The notes under the pieces were generated by a model that did not search any database, had not been told where the DNA came from, and was given only the letters and a program-made list of their open reading frames with translations. A program made the translations under genes and the position numbers. Positions 8,237 through 17,007 of a stretch of 64,000 nucleotides of DNA are shown piece after piece (within the stretch, counting starts at the first letter, position 1; every line of letters begins with the position of its first letter). This DNA is from Leptospira langatensis. GTDB lineage: Bacteria; Spirochaetota; Leptospiria; Leptospirales; Leptospiraceae. The DNA is taken from assembly GCF_004770615.1 (NCBI RefSeq), contig NZ_RQER01000010.1, forward strand, positions 332,315 through 396,314, given 5' to 3'.

Positions 8237-8868
8237 GATTGTCCTCCTAACGCGCCCGCGGAGATCTCGGGTGCGGTTTTGGTTTTTCTGATCTTCAAAT
8301 AGGAATGGCCTTCTACCACTCTGAGCTCCCAAAGGTCGTCGGAGAGCTCCACTAATTTTGGAAAGATAGCTTGGAATGTGGGATGGGTATAGCGAGTGGA
8401 CTCCACCACTATCATGGGGATCCTTTGAGAGCGCATGAATTCCAGGATCAATACTAGTTTTTCTAAAAGGAATTTTCCCTCGTCGTCCTGGACATCCCCA
8501 TCGAAGAATTGTTTGCAAGGAGCTAAGATAAAATAAATCGTATTCTCTTTTTTGAATGTAGATATATTCTTAAGAGAGTCCAGGATCTGATAGGGAGTGA
8601 ATGCCCTTTGGATGAGTATTTTTTCTAAAAGGGCTTCGGGAGAGACTCTCCTCTTTCTTGTTTCTTCAGTGATAATGAATGGATCGAAACGAATGGCACA
8701 GTCCAAATTGAATACTTGGAAACCTGAGACTGCAAATGCGTATTCCCAGCGAAGAGCCAAACGATAGATGCCCTCTCTTCCTGTAAGAAGTCCTAGGCTA
8801 TTTCTGTTCCATCCTAAAACGGGACGATAGAGATCCTCTCTGAAGCCTTCCATCGGATTTAGATCCAT
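8221..8868 (-). CDS. Degenerate Rad51/RadA-like (RecA-fold) protein
   Basis: The ATG at 8868 is chosen over a TTG at 8940, which would add a hydrophobic non-family extension; no clear Shine-Dalgarno is seen. The 215-residue product follows the RecA/Rad51 core layout. A P-loop-like position reads LLTGREGIYRL (27-37), the next strand is QVFNLDCAIRFDP (51-63), then comes SPEALLEKILIQRAFTPYQILDSL, and a Walker B position reads IYFILAP (111-117). RIPMIVVEST follows. The P-loop lacks the GK[TS] signature and Walker B lacks its Asp, so ATP hydrolysis is unlikely. First gene of the polB operon. It may load or tether the polymerase, as RecA-like ImuA does in other bacteria; that parallel is inference. 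Confidence 0.65.
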   Translation of the reverse strand: MDLNPMEGFREDLYRPVLGWNRNSLGLLTGREGIYRLALRWEYAFAVSGFQVFNLDCAIRFDPFIITEETRKRRVSPEALLEKILIQRAFTPYQILDSLKNISTFKKENTIYFILAPCKQFFDGDVQDDEGKFLLEKLVLILEFMRSQRIPMIVVESTRYTHPTFQAIFPKLVELSDDLWELRVVEGHSYLKIRKTKTAPEISAGALGGQSWVER

Positions 8869-8983
8869 AAATACTATATATATGATAAGTGAAATTATGT
8901 AAAGTGTTTTGAGCGCCTCGACCCAAGTAGAGGAAAGCAAATTATGTCTTGTCGAAAATAATCCGAGTGGGTCATTGGATTGA

Positions 8984-9505
8984 ATGGAATCCGATTATTT
9001 TAAAAACGTTCACGCCAGATCCTCTGTGGATTATCTTTTCCGGACAATCCACCAACATCATTCCCAGCTGAGTATGATGGCGGATCAGAAGGCGAATATA
9101 CTGATCGCTGCTTCCTTCGTAATACTTTCCCTCTCTCTCGGTTATGTGCAGAAGCCTACCTATAGGGTCGGGCTTATGACACTTATGGTGTTCATAGTAA
9201 TTGCAGCTACTCTAGCGATCTTTGCAGTAATGCCCACCATCAAACAGAAAAAGAACGGAAGTTCAAACCCTCTCTTCTTTGGGAATTTTGCACCAGGAAC
9301 TGAGCCAGATTTCATGAAACAGATGGAATTGATCGTGAACCAAGACTCATTCGTATACGAGGCTTTGACTAGGGATCTCTATCAAATGGGCAAGTCCTTG
9401 TATTTCAGAAAATATAAATATCTACGTTGGAGCTATCGTTGCTTTCTGGTCGGATTTATTTCCGCTGTAGTCCTGATCCTAATGGAGCTCAAGGGAGTGA
9501 TCTAA
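8984..9505 (+). CDS. Pycsar-effector-like membrane protein (DUF5706 type), orphan
   Basis: The 173-residue protein has two N-terminal transmembrane segments (about 39-55 and 62-85) and a third near 152-170. Around these are HQHHSQLSMMADQKANILIAASF and a C-terminal YEALTRDLYQMGKSLYFRKYKYLRWSYRCF stretch. This layout, especially MADQKANILI, matches the DUF5706/PycTM family of cyclic-nucleotide-gated membrane effectors in Pycsar anti-phage systems. No cyclase gene lies beside it, so a defence role is not shown. It diverges from the polB operon. Its last 27 bases overlap the converging acyltransferase gene. Confidence 0.65.
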   Translation: MESDYFKNVHARSSVDYLFRTIHQHHSQLSMMADQKANILIAASFVILSLSLGYVQKPTYRVGLMTLMVFIVIAATLAIFAVMPTIKQKKNGSSNPLFFGNFAPGTEPDFMKQMELIVNQDSFVYEALTRDLYQMGKSLYFRKYKYLRWSYRCFLVGFISAVVLILMELKGVI

Positions 9506-10693
9506 TCGAGGGAGTGGAGACTTCTCCGCTTTCTTCAGAATAAAATCCCTTAAGGCCAAGAAAGGACGCTCGGTCAGATAGAAGATCGGAATACAGATCA
9601 GAAAGCTGACTAGGATAGCAAAAAATCCTGCAGCGATAAATATGGGCCATTCCAATTGTTCGGGTGGTTTAGTTCCCAAGAATATCTTCAAAGCCATCGC
9701 CGTACAAGGAATATGCCATAGATACATCGTATAACTGATACGAGCGAACGGACGAAAGATGGAAAGGCCTAAAAACTTGTTCCAAATACTTCCTTGTGTA
9801 AGTGCAAGCAGAAAGGCCGCAGAATACCCCAAATGAAAATAAGTAAAATTGAATATAACTCCAAGCCCTTTTCTGTCCGTCAAGAAGGCCAAGGAGAGAA
9901 AGACCAAGGAGATTAGACTTAAAGAGAATCGGACAGAAAGTCTTCTTTCTTGGAAGAAGGAAGGCTTCCAAGAGACAAATTCTGCGATCAACATTCCGAC
10001 CACGATCGTGTCAAATCTCGTTTCAGTTTGTATATAAACCGACTCGGTCGGCATTTCGATCAGATAATACAAGGCCCTAACGATCATCGGAAGGAAGAAT
10101 AAAATTAGGATCAGAATCCTTCTCGTTTCCTCTCTGACCTTAAAAAGAAGAAGCAAGCATAGACTCGGAATCACCAAATAGAATTGCTCCTCTATGGAAA
10201 GAGACCAGCCGAACTGGAATAGTCTGTAGTCAAAATAATTAGAAATATAGAATATATCGGTCCAGGAATAGGCAAGGTTATTTAAGGCAACTTCCTTGGC
10301 CGCCAATTGTGTTTCATTTAGGCTGGGAAACTGATTATAGTAACCTAACATACTTTTTGCGTACAGATAAGTTATGAAAAGACAGAAATAATAGGCGGGC
10401 ATGATCCGAAGGGTCCGCTTCAAATAGAACCGCTTTACGTCAAAAGAACCGTTCTGCTCTTTTTCCTTTAAGATGCCGCCATAGATCAGATAGCCGCTTA
10501 GGATAAAGAACAGGTCCACACCGCTTCTTAGGTTGTACAGAAGGTTTGAAACTAACTCTTCGTCCAATCGAAGGAGATGGTTCTGATTTACGTTATGCCA
10601 GAAATGGTAGAAGATCACCAAGAAAATGGAGAACGCACGTAGGCCGTTGAGCGCAGATACTTCTTGGTCCTGCTTCGCAAATAAAAATTTCAA
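9479..10693 (-). CDS. Acyltransferase family 3 (OafA/YrhL type)
   Basis: This 404-residue polytopic enzyme carries the family signature near the N-terminus: LNGLRAFSIFLVIFYHFWH, with the catalytic-type His, and GVDLFFILSGYLIYGGIL. About ten transmembrane segments follow. Such proteins move acyl groups, usually acetyl, onto extracytoplasmic sugars such as lipopolysaccharide or peptidoglycan; the acceptor cannot be told from sequence. The start is a TTG preceded by GGGAA. Its 3' end overlaps the converging Pycsar-effector-like gene by 27 bases. It stands alone on its strand. Confidence 0.85.
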   Translation of the reverse strand: MKFLFAKQDQEVSALNGLRAFSIFLVIFYHFWHNVNQNHLLRLDEELVSNLLYNLRSGVDLFFILSGYLIYGGILKEKEQNGSFDVKRFYLKRTLRIMPAYYFCLFITYLYAKSMLGYYNQFPSLNETQLAAKEVALNNLAYSWTDIFYISNYFDYRLFQFGWSLSIEEQFYLVIPSLCLLLLFKVREETRRILILILFFLPMIVRALYYLIEMPTESVYIQTETRFDTIVVGMLIAEFVSWKPSFFQERRLSVRFSLSLISLVFLSLAFLTDRKGLGVIFNFTYFHLGYSAAFLLALTQGSIWNKFLGLSIFRPFARISYTMYLWHIPCTAMALKIFLGTKPPEQLEWPIFIAAGFFAILVSFLICIPIFYLTERPFLALRDFILKKAEKSPLPRLDHSLELH

Positions 10694-10851
10694 TTTCCCA
10701 ATCCTATCTCACTACAAAACGTTTTTATATGGGTGTTTTGAGTTAGATGGGTGCCATAAGATAGAACTCATGAATAATGGGAACTCATTTCCTAATATTT
10801 AAATCGAACGAAAGTTTTACTTAAAGGAGAATGAGAGGAGATAGAACGGAA

Positions 10852-12825
10852 TTATGGCGTCGGTTTTATTTGGATTGGAACAAAGCGGCTAAGTATCTCT
10901 CTGGCTATCCGATTCAGCCTGGGCTTACCTTCAGCTTCCATAAGAATCCAATTTGCATAATCGATACTAAACATATCCTTGATATTCTTTCCGGTTTTTT
11001 CCCATTGCTGTTCCACTCTTTTCTTAGCTTCAACGGTCAGATGTGGGTTTCTTCTGAAGTTTTCTATATAATCGAAATACTCCGATGTAATTGAGGCGGG
11101 GGTCGGCTCCTTCCATTTGTTGCCTCTTAATGTCCTTTCCGTTTCCCAGCGGAATTCACCTAGTACTTTTGTTACGATTAAGTTCAACTTCTCTCCTAAG
11201 ATCATGGGAAATAGGATCCTGCAATAGGATTGATTTTCTTCTACGGAATCTTGCCAGAGTATTCCTCGATTTCCTGCATAGGGTAAAAGAATACAATCCG
11301 CGTACATTTCTCTTTTTGAGAAAGTCTCCAAGTCTCGACTAGGAGAATGTATGTCGTTGAGTTGCCTTTGAAAGAGGCTCGGATCTATTTTTAAAACCTT
11401 CTCCGATTGCGTTAGTATGTGGTTGGGAAAAGCGAGGTTATCTTCTGTGAGGCCGTAGAATTGATCTTCCGATGAGATTGGATAGGACAAATTCGGACTT
11501 AAGGAGATGCTTGCAAGTCCGTGAGAGAGGAGATTTTCCAATTCCCAGTCAAGGATATGGGAAAGATATTCTTTATTTTGCAGATTCTCTTCTTCGAGAG
11601 TTTGGTTCCAGCGAAGTTCCGATTTTTTTGCCTGTTCATAACTTTGCCCTAATTGGTTTTTAGAAGGTTTTTTCTTGCCCGCTAAGATCAGATTTAACCA
11701 GTCCGGAAAAAAGTGAATGGAAAATTTTGCTTCTGAATATTGTAGATCCGAGATAGAGGATTGAAAATTACTTATGGCATTTTCGAGTTCCTTTATTCTT
11801 TTCGCCGGAAAAAGCTCCTCATCCAAAAAGAAATAATATAAAAAAAGGAGCACCGATTTCGGAACGCTTGCTTTATGAGCGCGGAATTTGATAAAGCAGG
11901 CCTTGTACAAATGAATTAGTATTTTATAATCTTCTTCTTTATGTTGTCTGCGTAATAAGCCTGGATGTTCTTTGAATATCCCGACTAATCGCACGATCTC
12001 TCCTTGGTGGCTTGCATTCAGCCCGGAATATTCGAGGATCTGTAATAAGCTATTCTTATATTCTTCAGGAACTGCAGGATCTTTCCATATTGAATTTGCC
12101 TTTACTGTATCCGTCCAGTCTTCGTCTATCTTTGGATCCAATTCGGGAGAAGTTTGTATCTGTAGGTTCAAACTGTTTCCTTCTTGGGAAATAAGGATCG
12201 CTTCTGAACGAAACCATCTCTTGCTTTCATTGGGGATTAATACTTGTATCTTACCATATCTAGAAAGTGAGAGGGGAGAGTTTCCCTTTTTCGTATAGAT
12301 CACTGCCTTTAATTCTTTGTGAAGCGAATTCGCATCTAATTCTTGGGACTTTATAAGAGCAGGAAAGATCTCTTCGGAATCGGTTTTTAAGATTGCCGTT
12401 ATAAAATTTTTCGGATGCCCTTTGTGATCTTCTATCAAATGATCCAGGGAATGAATGGTTAGAATGTCCTTCCAAGCGGGACGATTGCTTTGGTCTGCTA
12501 AAAACTGTAGAAATTCAGGAAGAAAATACCTTCTATACCAAGCTGGATCCTCAGCCAGTCGTCTCAGATCCGTATCGGATACTTGGTCCAGAAAGGAATG
12601 AAAGAGAGGTATATCCTTGGAATGGAATTTATGCAACTGGAGCTTGGTTAATATCCTATTCTTGTACTCTTTGGAAAGGGAATTCTTACGACGTATATAA
12701 CGTTGTACTAAATAGGCTGTTAATAATACTGCGACAAGGAAGATAGTTCCGTTGATTACGGAATTCCAAGAGAATTCAGGCCAAATCAGGATAGGCTCGC
12801 CAGAGTCCTGGCCTAGAAGAAACAT
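10852..12825 (-). CDS. Large uncharacterised membrane-anchored protein
   Basis: The 657-residue protein has one transmembrane segment near residues 24-43 (VINGTIFLVAVLLTAYLVQRYIRRKNSL) and a long, mostly soluble, charged cytoplasmic part. I recognise no family. It contains stretches such as LSLSRYGKIQVLIPN and FRSEAILISQEGNSLNLQI, which could be a small beta-barrel. The C-terminal region (about 500-657) includes PYAGNRGILWQDS and EYFDYIENFRRNPHLTVEAKKR. It lies downstream of glyA on the same strand, separated by 93 bases with a hairpin, so probably has its own promoter. Start ATG at 12825 without a strong ribosome site. Confidence 0.7.
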   Translation of the reverse strand: MFLLGQDSGEPILIWPEFSWNSVINGTIFLVAVLLTAYLVQRYIRRKNSLSKEYKNRILTKLQLHKFHSKDIPLFHSFLDQVSDTDLRRLAEDPAWYRRYFLPEFLQFLADQSNRPAWKDILTIHSLDHLIEDHKGHPKNFITAILKTDSEEIFPALIKSQELDANSLHKELKAVIYTKKGNSPLSLSRYGKIQVLIPNESKRWFRSEAILISQEGNSLNLQIQTSPELDPKIDEDWTDTVKANSIWKDPAVPEEYKNSLLQILEYSGLNASHQGEIVRLVGIFKEHPGLLRRQHKEEDYKILIHLYKACFIKFRAHKASVPKSVLLFLYYFFLDEELFPAKRIKELENAISNFQSSISDLQYSEAKFSIHFFPDWLNLILAGKKKPSKNQLGQSYEQAKKSELRWNQTLEEENLQNKEYLSHILDWELENLLSHGLASISLSPNLSYPISSEDQFYGLTEDNLAFPNHILTQSEKVLKIDPSLFQRQLNDIHSPSRDLETFSKREMYADCILLPYAGNRGILWQDSVEENQSYCRILFPMILGEKLNLIVTKVLGEFRWETERTLRGNKWKEPTPASITSEYFDYIENFRRNPHLTVEAKKRVEQQWEKTGKNIKDMFSIDYANWILMEAEGKPRLNRIAREILSRFVPIQIKPTP

Positions 12826-12886
12826 GCGAAAAATAATAAATATAAGGAAAGAACCGTCAAGAGGTTTCTCGCGGTTCAGAACGGTT

Positions 12887-12906
12887 CTCCGGCCTTTCGA
12901 CCGGAG
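12887..12906 (-). terminator. Hairpin after glyA
   Basis: CTCCGG (12887-12892) pairs with CCGGAG (12901-12906) around an 8-base loop, 13 bases beyond the glyA stop. A second, weaker pairing, GAACCG with CGGTTC, lies at 12851-12876. There is no long T run on the minus strand, so termination strength is uncertain. Confidence 0.45.
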
Positions 12907-12918
12907 AGATGTCGGATC

Positions 12919-14166
12919 TTACTCCAAACGGAAATGGGTCATTGGGAATTGTTGAGTGAGTTCTCTCACTCCACCTTTCACTTTCTCCTTGGTCTTTTCG
13001 TCGTCCGGATTGTCCAAGAAGTCGGAGATCAGGTTCGCTACCTTTTCAATATCCGCAGGTTTTAAGCCTCTGGTAGTCAATGCCGGAGTTCCCAAACGGA
13101 TCCCGGAAGCGACAGCAGGAGGATTCTGATCGAATGGGATGGCGTTCTTGTTTACCGTAATTCCCACTTCGTCGAGTCCGTCTGCGGCCTTTGCACCGGT
13201 CAGACCTTTTACGGATACATCTAACAAGATCAGGTGATTGTCCGTGCCACCGCTCACCACTCTAAAGCCTCTCTTCATGAAGACTTCTGCGAGGGTCTTA
13301 GCGTTCGCAATTACTGTTTCTATGTATTTCTTATAGTCCGGGCTTAATGCCTCTCCGAATGAAACCGCTTTGGCAGCGATAACGTGCATCAAGGGGCCAC
13401 CTTGGATCCCAGGGAATACCCTTGAATTCAATATTTTCTCATTTTCTAATTTAGAAAGAATTAATCCTCCTCTCGGACCTCTTAAGGTCTTATGAGTGGT
13501 GGTGGTCACGTAATCGAAACTAGGAATAGGAGAAGGATGATATCCTGTAGCAACCAGACCGGAGATATGCGCAATATCCGCCATGAGTTTTGCACCTACG
13601 CTTTTCGCGATCTCGGCAAACTTATCAAAGTCGATGATTCTGGAATAGGCAGAAGCGCCTGCGAGGATCAACTTAGGTTTATGCTCTTTTGCAAGTGCTG
13701 CCAAGGCGGAATAATCAATGGTTTCTGTTTTAGGATCCACTCCGTAGGGGATCGGCTTATAATATTTTCCGCTGATGTTCACCGGAGAACCGTGGGATAG
13801 GTGACCTCCGTGGGCCAGGTTCATTCCCAGGAAGGAATCTCCCGGTTCCATGGCAGCAAGGAAGATCGCCATATTTGCCTGTGCGCCGGAGTGAGGTTGG
13901 ACGTTTGCGTATTCCGCACCGAATAATTTCTTGGCTCTTTCGATCGCCAAGGATTCCACTCGATCGGCGTTCACGCAGCCGTTATAATATCTTTTGCCCG
14001 GATAACCTTCGGCATACTTGTTTGTGAGAGTGGAGCCGTATGCCTCCAAAACCGCTTGGGATACGAAGTTCTCGGAGGCGATCATTTCCAGGTTCTCGTC
14101 CTGTCTTTGGTCCTCTGCTTTCAAAGCTTGGAAAATTTCGGGATCTTGTTGGGGAAGGTATTTCAT
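12919..14166 (-). CDS. glyA: Serine hydroxymethyltransferase
   Basis: This 415-residue PLP enzyme interconverts serine and glycine with tetrahydrofolate, the main source of one-carbon units. It has the family N-terminal [19 protein letters not shown] and [18 protein letters not shown]. The PLP-binding lysine lies in [18 protein letters not shown], and the family-typical HLILLDVS and [12 protein letters not shown] follow. Length is normal. It lies 24 bases downstream of the lipoate ligase gene on the same strand, so the two may share a transcript. A hairpin follows the stop. Confidence 0.97.
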   Translation of the reverse strand: MKYLPQQDPEIFQALKAEDQRQDENLEMIASENFVSQAVLEAYGSTLTNKYAEGYPGKRYYNGCVNADRVESLAIERAKKLFGAEYANVQPHSGAQANMAIFLAAMEPGDSFLGMNLAHGGHLSHGSPVNISGKYYKPIPYGVDPKTETIDYSALAALAKEHKPKLILAGASAYSRIIDFDKFAEIAKSVGAKLMADIAHISGLVATGYHPSPIPSFDYVTTTTHKTLRGPRGGLILSKLENEKILNSRVFPGIQGGPLMHVIAAKAVSFGEALSPDYKKYIETVIANAKTLAEVFMKRGFRVVSGGTDNHLILLDVSVKGLTGAKAADGLDEVGITVNKNAIPFDQNPPAVASGIRLGTPALTTRGLKPADIEKVANLISDFLDNPDDEKTKEKVKGGVRELTQQFPMTHFRLE

Positions 14167-14190
14167 CGGTTCCTCGGTTTGGTTTTGGGA

Positions 14191-15024
14191 TCATTCTCCC
14201 AGAATATAGCGCACGTTTGCGTATTTATCCTGAAATAGGCGATTTGCATCCTTACGAACTGCTTGTAAGAAGGAAGGATCAGCCCCCGTACCCAGGTTTT
14301 CAACCCCCATATAATCCGCAAATAAAAGGGAAAGGTCCTCTTTGAATTTTCCGGGAGAAAAAGAAGAAGGAAGGGAAGTCACAAAGAGATCGTGAGCCCT
14401 TCCTTTCCTATAATCCGGTTCCTCCGGAGGATGGGGTAGTAGATCGACTACAAGGGGAATGAGCCTGGGGTCCAATATTAGAGTGCCGTGCTGGACGATG
14501 CAGTCTCTCTTGCGGAACTGAGCATTCCCCGAGATCTTCTTCCAATGATCGGGAGAAGTTTCCATGGCAAGGTCGGACTTACCCTTGCATTTCGTCGAAA
14601 GTCCTTGGCGATTCAATGCGGAAGAGATCAGTCCTAAAAAAATTTGATAAGAACCGGAAACAGGATATAATTCAGGTTTCGCCTTTAGAGATACGAACAG
14701 ACTAAAATTCAAATTCCAATTCGGCTCATGGACCACTGTCCCACCGCCGCTTGCTCTTCGCGAAATATATATAGGATCTCGCGAAGAAGGTTTTTTAAGC
14801 AACGGTCTCGTTTGGAACTCGGATAAGAAGGCGCTGAGATTTTCTGTACCCGCACAGATCTCCGGTCTTTCGGAAAGACCTAGGATAATAGAACGCGGTC
14901 CTTCCCAAAAACGCAAACCGCCCACTAATCCATGGGAAACCAATTGAAGGGCCAGAGCTTCTTCTAAGGCTAAATTATAATACGGGGTTCGGATCGCCCT
15001 TTGGTTCAGTAAGAAGGTCCGCAT
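14191..15024 (-). CDS. lplA: Lipoate-protein ligase A family protein
   Basis: The 277-residue protein (ATG at 15024; a TTG at 15063 would add 13 residues) shows the lipoate/biotin ligase fold signatures: LALEEALALQL near the N-terminus, RRASGGGTVVHEPNWNLNFS, the lysine loop CKGKSDLAM, and KISGNAQFRKRDCIVQHGTLIL. These enzymes attach lipoate, or octanoate, to lipoyl domains. The window also encodes SucB, whose lipoyl lysine is a natural substrate. It sits just upstream of glyA. A free-lipoate ligase versus an octanoyl transferase of the LipM type cannot be settled from sequence alone. Confidence 0.85.
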   Translation of the reverse strand: MRTFLLNQRAIRTPYYNLALEEALALQLVSHGLVGGLRFWEGPRSIILGLSERPEICAGTENLSAFLSEFQTRPLLKKPSSRDPIYISRRASGGGTVVHEPNWNLNFSLFVSLKAKPELYPVSGSYQIFLGLISSALNRQGLSTKCKGKSDLAMETSPDHWKKISGNAQFRKRDCIVQHGTLILDPRLIPLVVDLLPHPPEEPDYRKGRAHDLFVTSLPSSFSPGKFKEDLSLLFADYMGVENLGTGADPSFLQAVRKDANRLFQDKYANVRYILGE

Positions 15025-15394
15025 GGATAGAGCCAAACTACGGTACAAGCTCCATTCGTCCAAGGGTTTTAAATCTTTCGGTGGGCTTTTCTAAGAAGGA
15101 TCTCGCACGAAAGTTGAGTAATACGAAACCTCCGAGGCTTACTCATCCTTATATCCATTAGACTGCTTTCCACTTATAGAAAAGATCAGGAATTTTTAGC
15201 CTTCATGGAATGAGATTCTTGGACTGCGTTCCATTTTTGTATTAAATAAATATAATATACTAGGGTTTGTTTTTGCTACGTTATGTAGGGACTTCGGTCT
15301 AGATAACTTCAAGTTAACTTGAAGTTTACGGTTTTTAGAAAAATGGAAACTTACTCAGAGTTTCCGCTGTCATAAAAATAGAGAATTAAAAAAA
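15025..15394. promoter_or_regulatory. Divergent intergenic region with a palindrome and a second inverted repeat
   Basis: No gene is visible between the lipoate ligase and the SGNH lipoprotein genes. The right part is AT-rich and holds a perfect 22-bp palindrome at 15305-15326. A second inverted repeat has GGAAAC at 15345-15350 paired with GTTTCC at 15360-15365. Promoters for both divergent genes must lie here; I cannot assign -35/-10 boxes with confidence. Confidence 0.5.
15305..15326. promoter_or_regulatory. 22-bp perfect palindrome, candidate operator
   Basis: The half-site AACTTCAAGTT is followed immediately by its exact reverse complement. The repeat lies 69 bases before the SGNH lipoprotein start, a position suited to a dimeric repressor or activator site for the SGNH and beta-barrel pair. 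The regulator is not identifiable from this window. Confidence 0.5.
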
Positions 15395-16081
15395 ATGAAT
15401 ATAGATCGTATAAATACAAAAGATCTATTCTCGAATCAGCATTCGGACTCCGGTCTCTATTTGCAAACCGCGGGAAAAACCTTAGCCATACTTCTCGTGG
15501 TCTTTCTATCCTATTGCACCAGCCCAGGTGAAAAGGATTCTAAGAGTAACAAATTATATAAACCGACCTTCGCATTATTCGGGGATAGTATTTCCGCCTT
15601 TTGGCCGGTGGAAGACCAGTTTTCCGACTTTCAAACCTACAAAGTAGCCTTTCCTGTCCGTAGCACGATAGAGATCCAAAGTGCCGCTATAAACAATACT
15701 AGTCATTATCGAGCATGTATGTTGAACGGTGGAGTGAACGATTTCCTGAATAACTATGAGCCTACTTGGGAAGAGGTCCAGGCAACGGTCGGTCGCCAGG
15801 TCCAGACCATAGGTATACTGAGAAACCACTGCGACTATATCATCGCTTTGAACACTTGGAACGTGAGACTTCCTTGGCCTGTGGAAGCGGCGAGTATGAT
15901 CAATGTGGAGATGAAGTCTAAGGTGAACTTCATTCCAAGAGTGGATCCGGAAGATCTGATCCAACCTGAGATGCTCTTGGACGGAGGGCATTTGACTCCG
16001 GAAGGATACGGTATTCTCTCGGAGCGCGTTCGCGATTATCTGAAGTTAACATTACCTGAGTTCTGGTTGGAATACATGTAG
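15395..16081 (+). CDS. SGNH-hydrolase-fold lipoprotein
   Basis: The 228-residue product has a leader with LLVVFLSYC, suggesting lipidation, though about 45 residues precede that Cys; a later start is possible but no better ATG is seen. SGNH/GDSL blocks are present: LFGDSISAFWP (block I Ser), GGVNDF (block III Asn) and DGGHLTPEGY (block V Asp and His). Such enzymes are esterases or acyl-sugar deacetylases in the periplasm or on the outer membrane. The next gene starts one base after its stop, so it is probably made with the beta-barrel protein that follows. Confidence 0.75.
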   Translation: MNIDRINTKDLFSNQHSDSGLYLQTAGKTLAILLVVFLSYCTSPGEKDSKSNKLYKPTFALFGDSISAFWPVEDQFSDFQTYKVAFPVRSTIEIQSAAINNTSHYRACMLNGGVNDFLNNYEPTWEEVQATVGRQVQTIGILRNHCDYIIALNTWNVRLPWPVEAASMINVEMKSKVNFIPRVDPEDLIQPEMLLDGGHLTPEGYGILSERVRDYLKLTLPEFWLEYM

Positions 16082-16082
16082 T

Positions 16083-16910
16083 ATGAGATCCTTATACTAC
16101 ATACGGATCGGTCTTGTCCTGTTCTCCTTCTTCTTAGCGGGAGAAATACTCGCTGCACCTTCTTTCGTTTCTTCCGGCAAAAATGCGTATCTACCTTATC
16201 CGGTTTGGGGACAAGCAATCGGAGTGTATAATATAATCGTAATGAATGCGGACGGTGCAGAATACAGCAAGTCACCCGATTACGAAAGGACTCGGACCGC
16301 AACTCTAACTGGAGAAGTGAAGTTGGGGAATTATTTCTCAGTCTCCGGAGGATATGGATATACAGATCAGTATGCTACGAAGGCAACTTCCTGGAGTGGT
16401 TGGGACAGATGGAGGGCAGGGCTCAAATCCTTTTACAGATTCGGGATCCTTTCCTTAGGCGCGGGAGTGAGCGTGTATGGTCCTGCAGTTTCCCAGCCCT
16501 GGACCGGCGAGAGAAATCCGAATTGGCTTTTACTCCGACCTCAGGTTGGGTTTGCCTTGGATTTCGGTAAGACTAAATTCCAGGCTTACGGTCTCTATGA
16601 AAGAGAAGCGGATTCGCATCTACAGGATCCGGTCCAGGAAAAGCATTATCGATATATGGAAGCGGGAGCCACTCTTTCCTACGAAACGGATTGGCATTTG
16701 ATCCTCTTGCTGGAGACGACATACCGTTCCGCAGTGGAAGGAACCATCGCACAGAGATCCGACGCTTTCAATCTGCATCCCGGAGTGCAGATCCTTTTAG
16801 GTGAGAATTCTCGTGTATCGATCAGCGGGTTGTACGGCTTAAGGGAAGGCAATACCTACGACAGGGGGATCCGTGTAGGATACCAATACATCCTTCCATT
16901 GGATGAATAA
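16083..16910 (+). CDS. Predicted outer-membrane beta-barrel protein
   Basis: The 275-residue product has a cleavable signal (hydrophobic 9-22, then AGEILAAPS). The rest is alternating amphipathic strands rich in Gly, Tyr and Trp, such as YFSVSGGYGYTDQY, FGILSLGAGVSVYG, KTKFQAYGLYERE and RVSISGLYGLREG. I count roughly ten to twelve strand candidates and no globular domain, which fits an outer-membrane barrel. It is tightly coupled to the SGNH lipoprotein upstream; the two may form an envelope pair. I do not recognise the family. Confidence 0.7.
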   Translation: MRSLYYIRIGLVLFSFFLAGEILAAPSFVSSGKNAYLPYPVWGQAIGVYNIIVMNADGAEYSKSPDYERTRTATLTGEVKLGNYFSVSGGYGYTDQYATKATSWSGWDRWRAGLKSFYRFGILSLGAGVSVYGPAVSQPWTGERNPNWLLLRPQVGFALDFGKTKFQAYGLYEREADSHLQDPVQEKHYRYMEAGATLSYETDWHLILLLETTYRSAVEGTIAQRSDAFNLHPGVQILLGENSRVSISGLYGLREGNTYDRGIRVGYQYILPLDE

Positions 16911-17007
16911 GAAGAAGATTCAGATCTTTACTTTGCTAGAAAGGTTGGGCTTGGGAGAAGTTGGGGCTTTGTATGTGGGTTATATAAAGTAAGACGCTTT
17001 GCGATCC

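Noticed and set aside
8237..8518. Long upstream extension of the 84-residue gene
   Set aside because: The AGGAGG site and ATG at 8236 decide the start; the extension is an out-of-frame reading of the Rad51-like gene.
8868..10693. Complete Pycsar defence system
   Set aside because: Only the effector-like protein is visible; no cyclase gene lies on either side.
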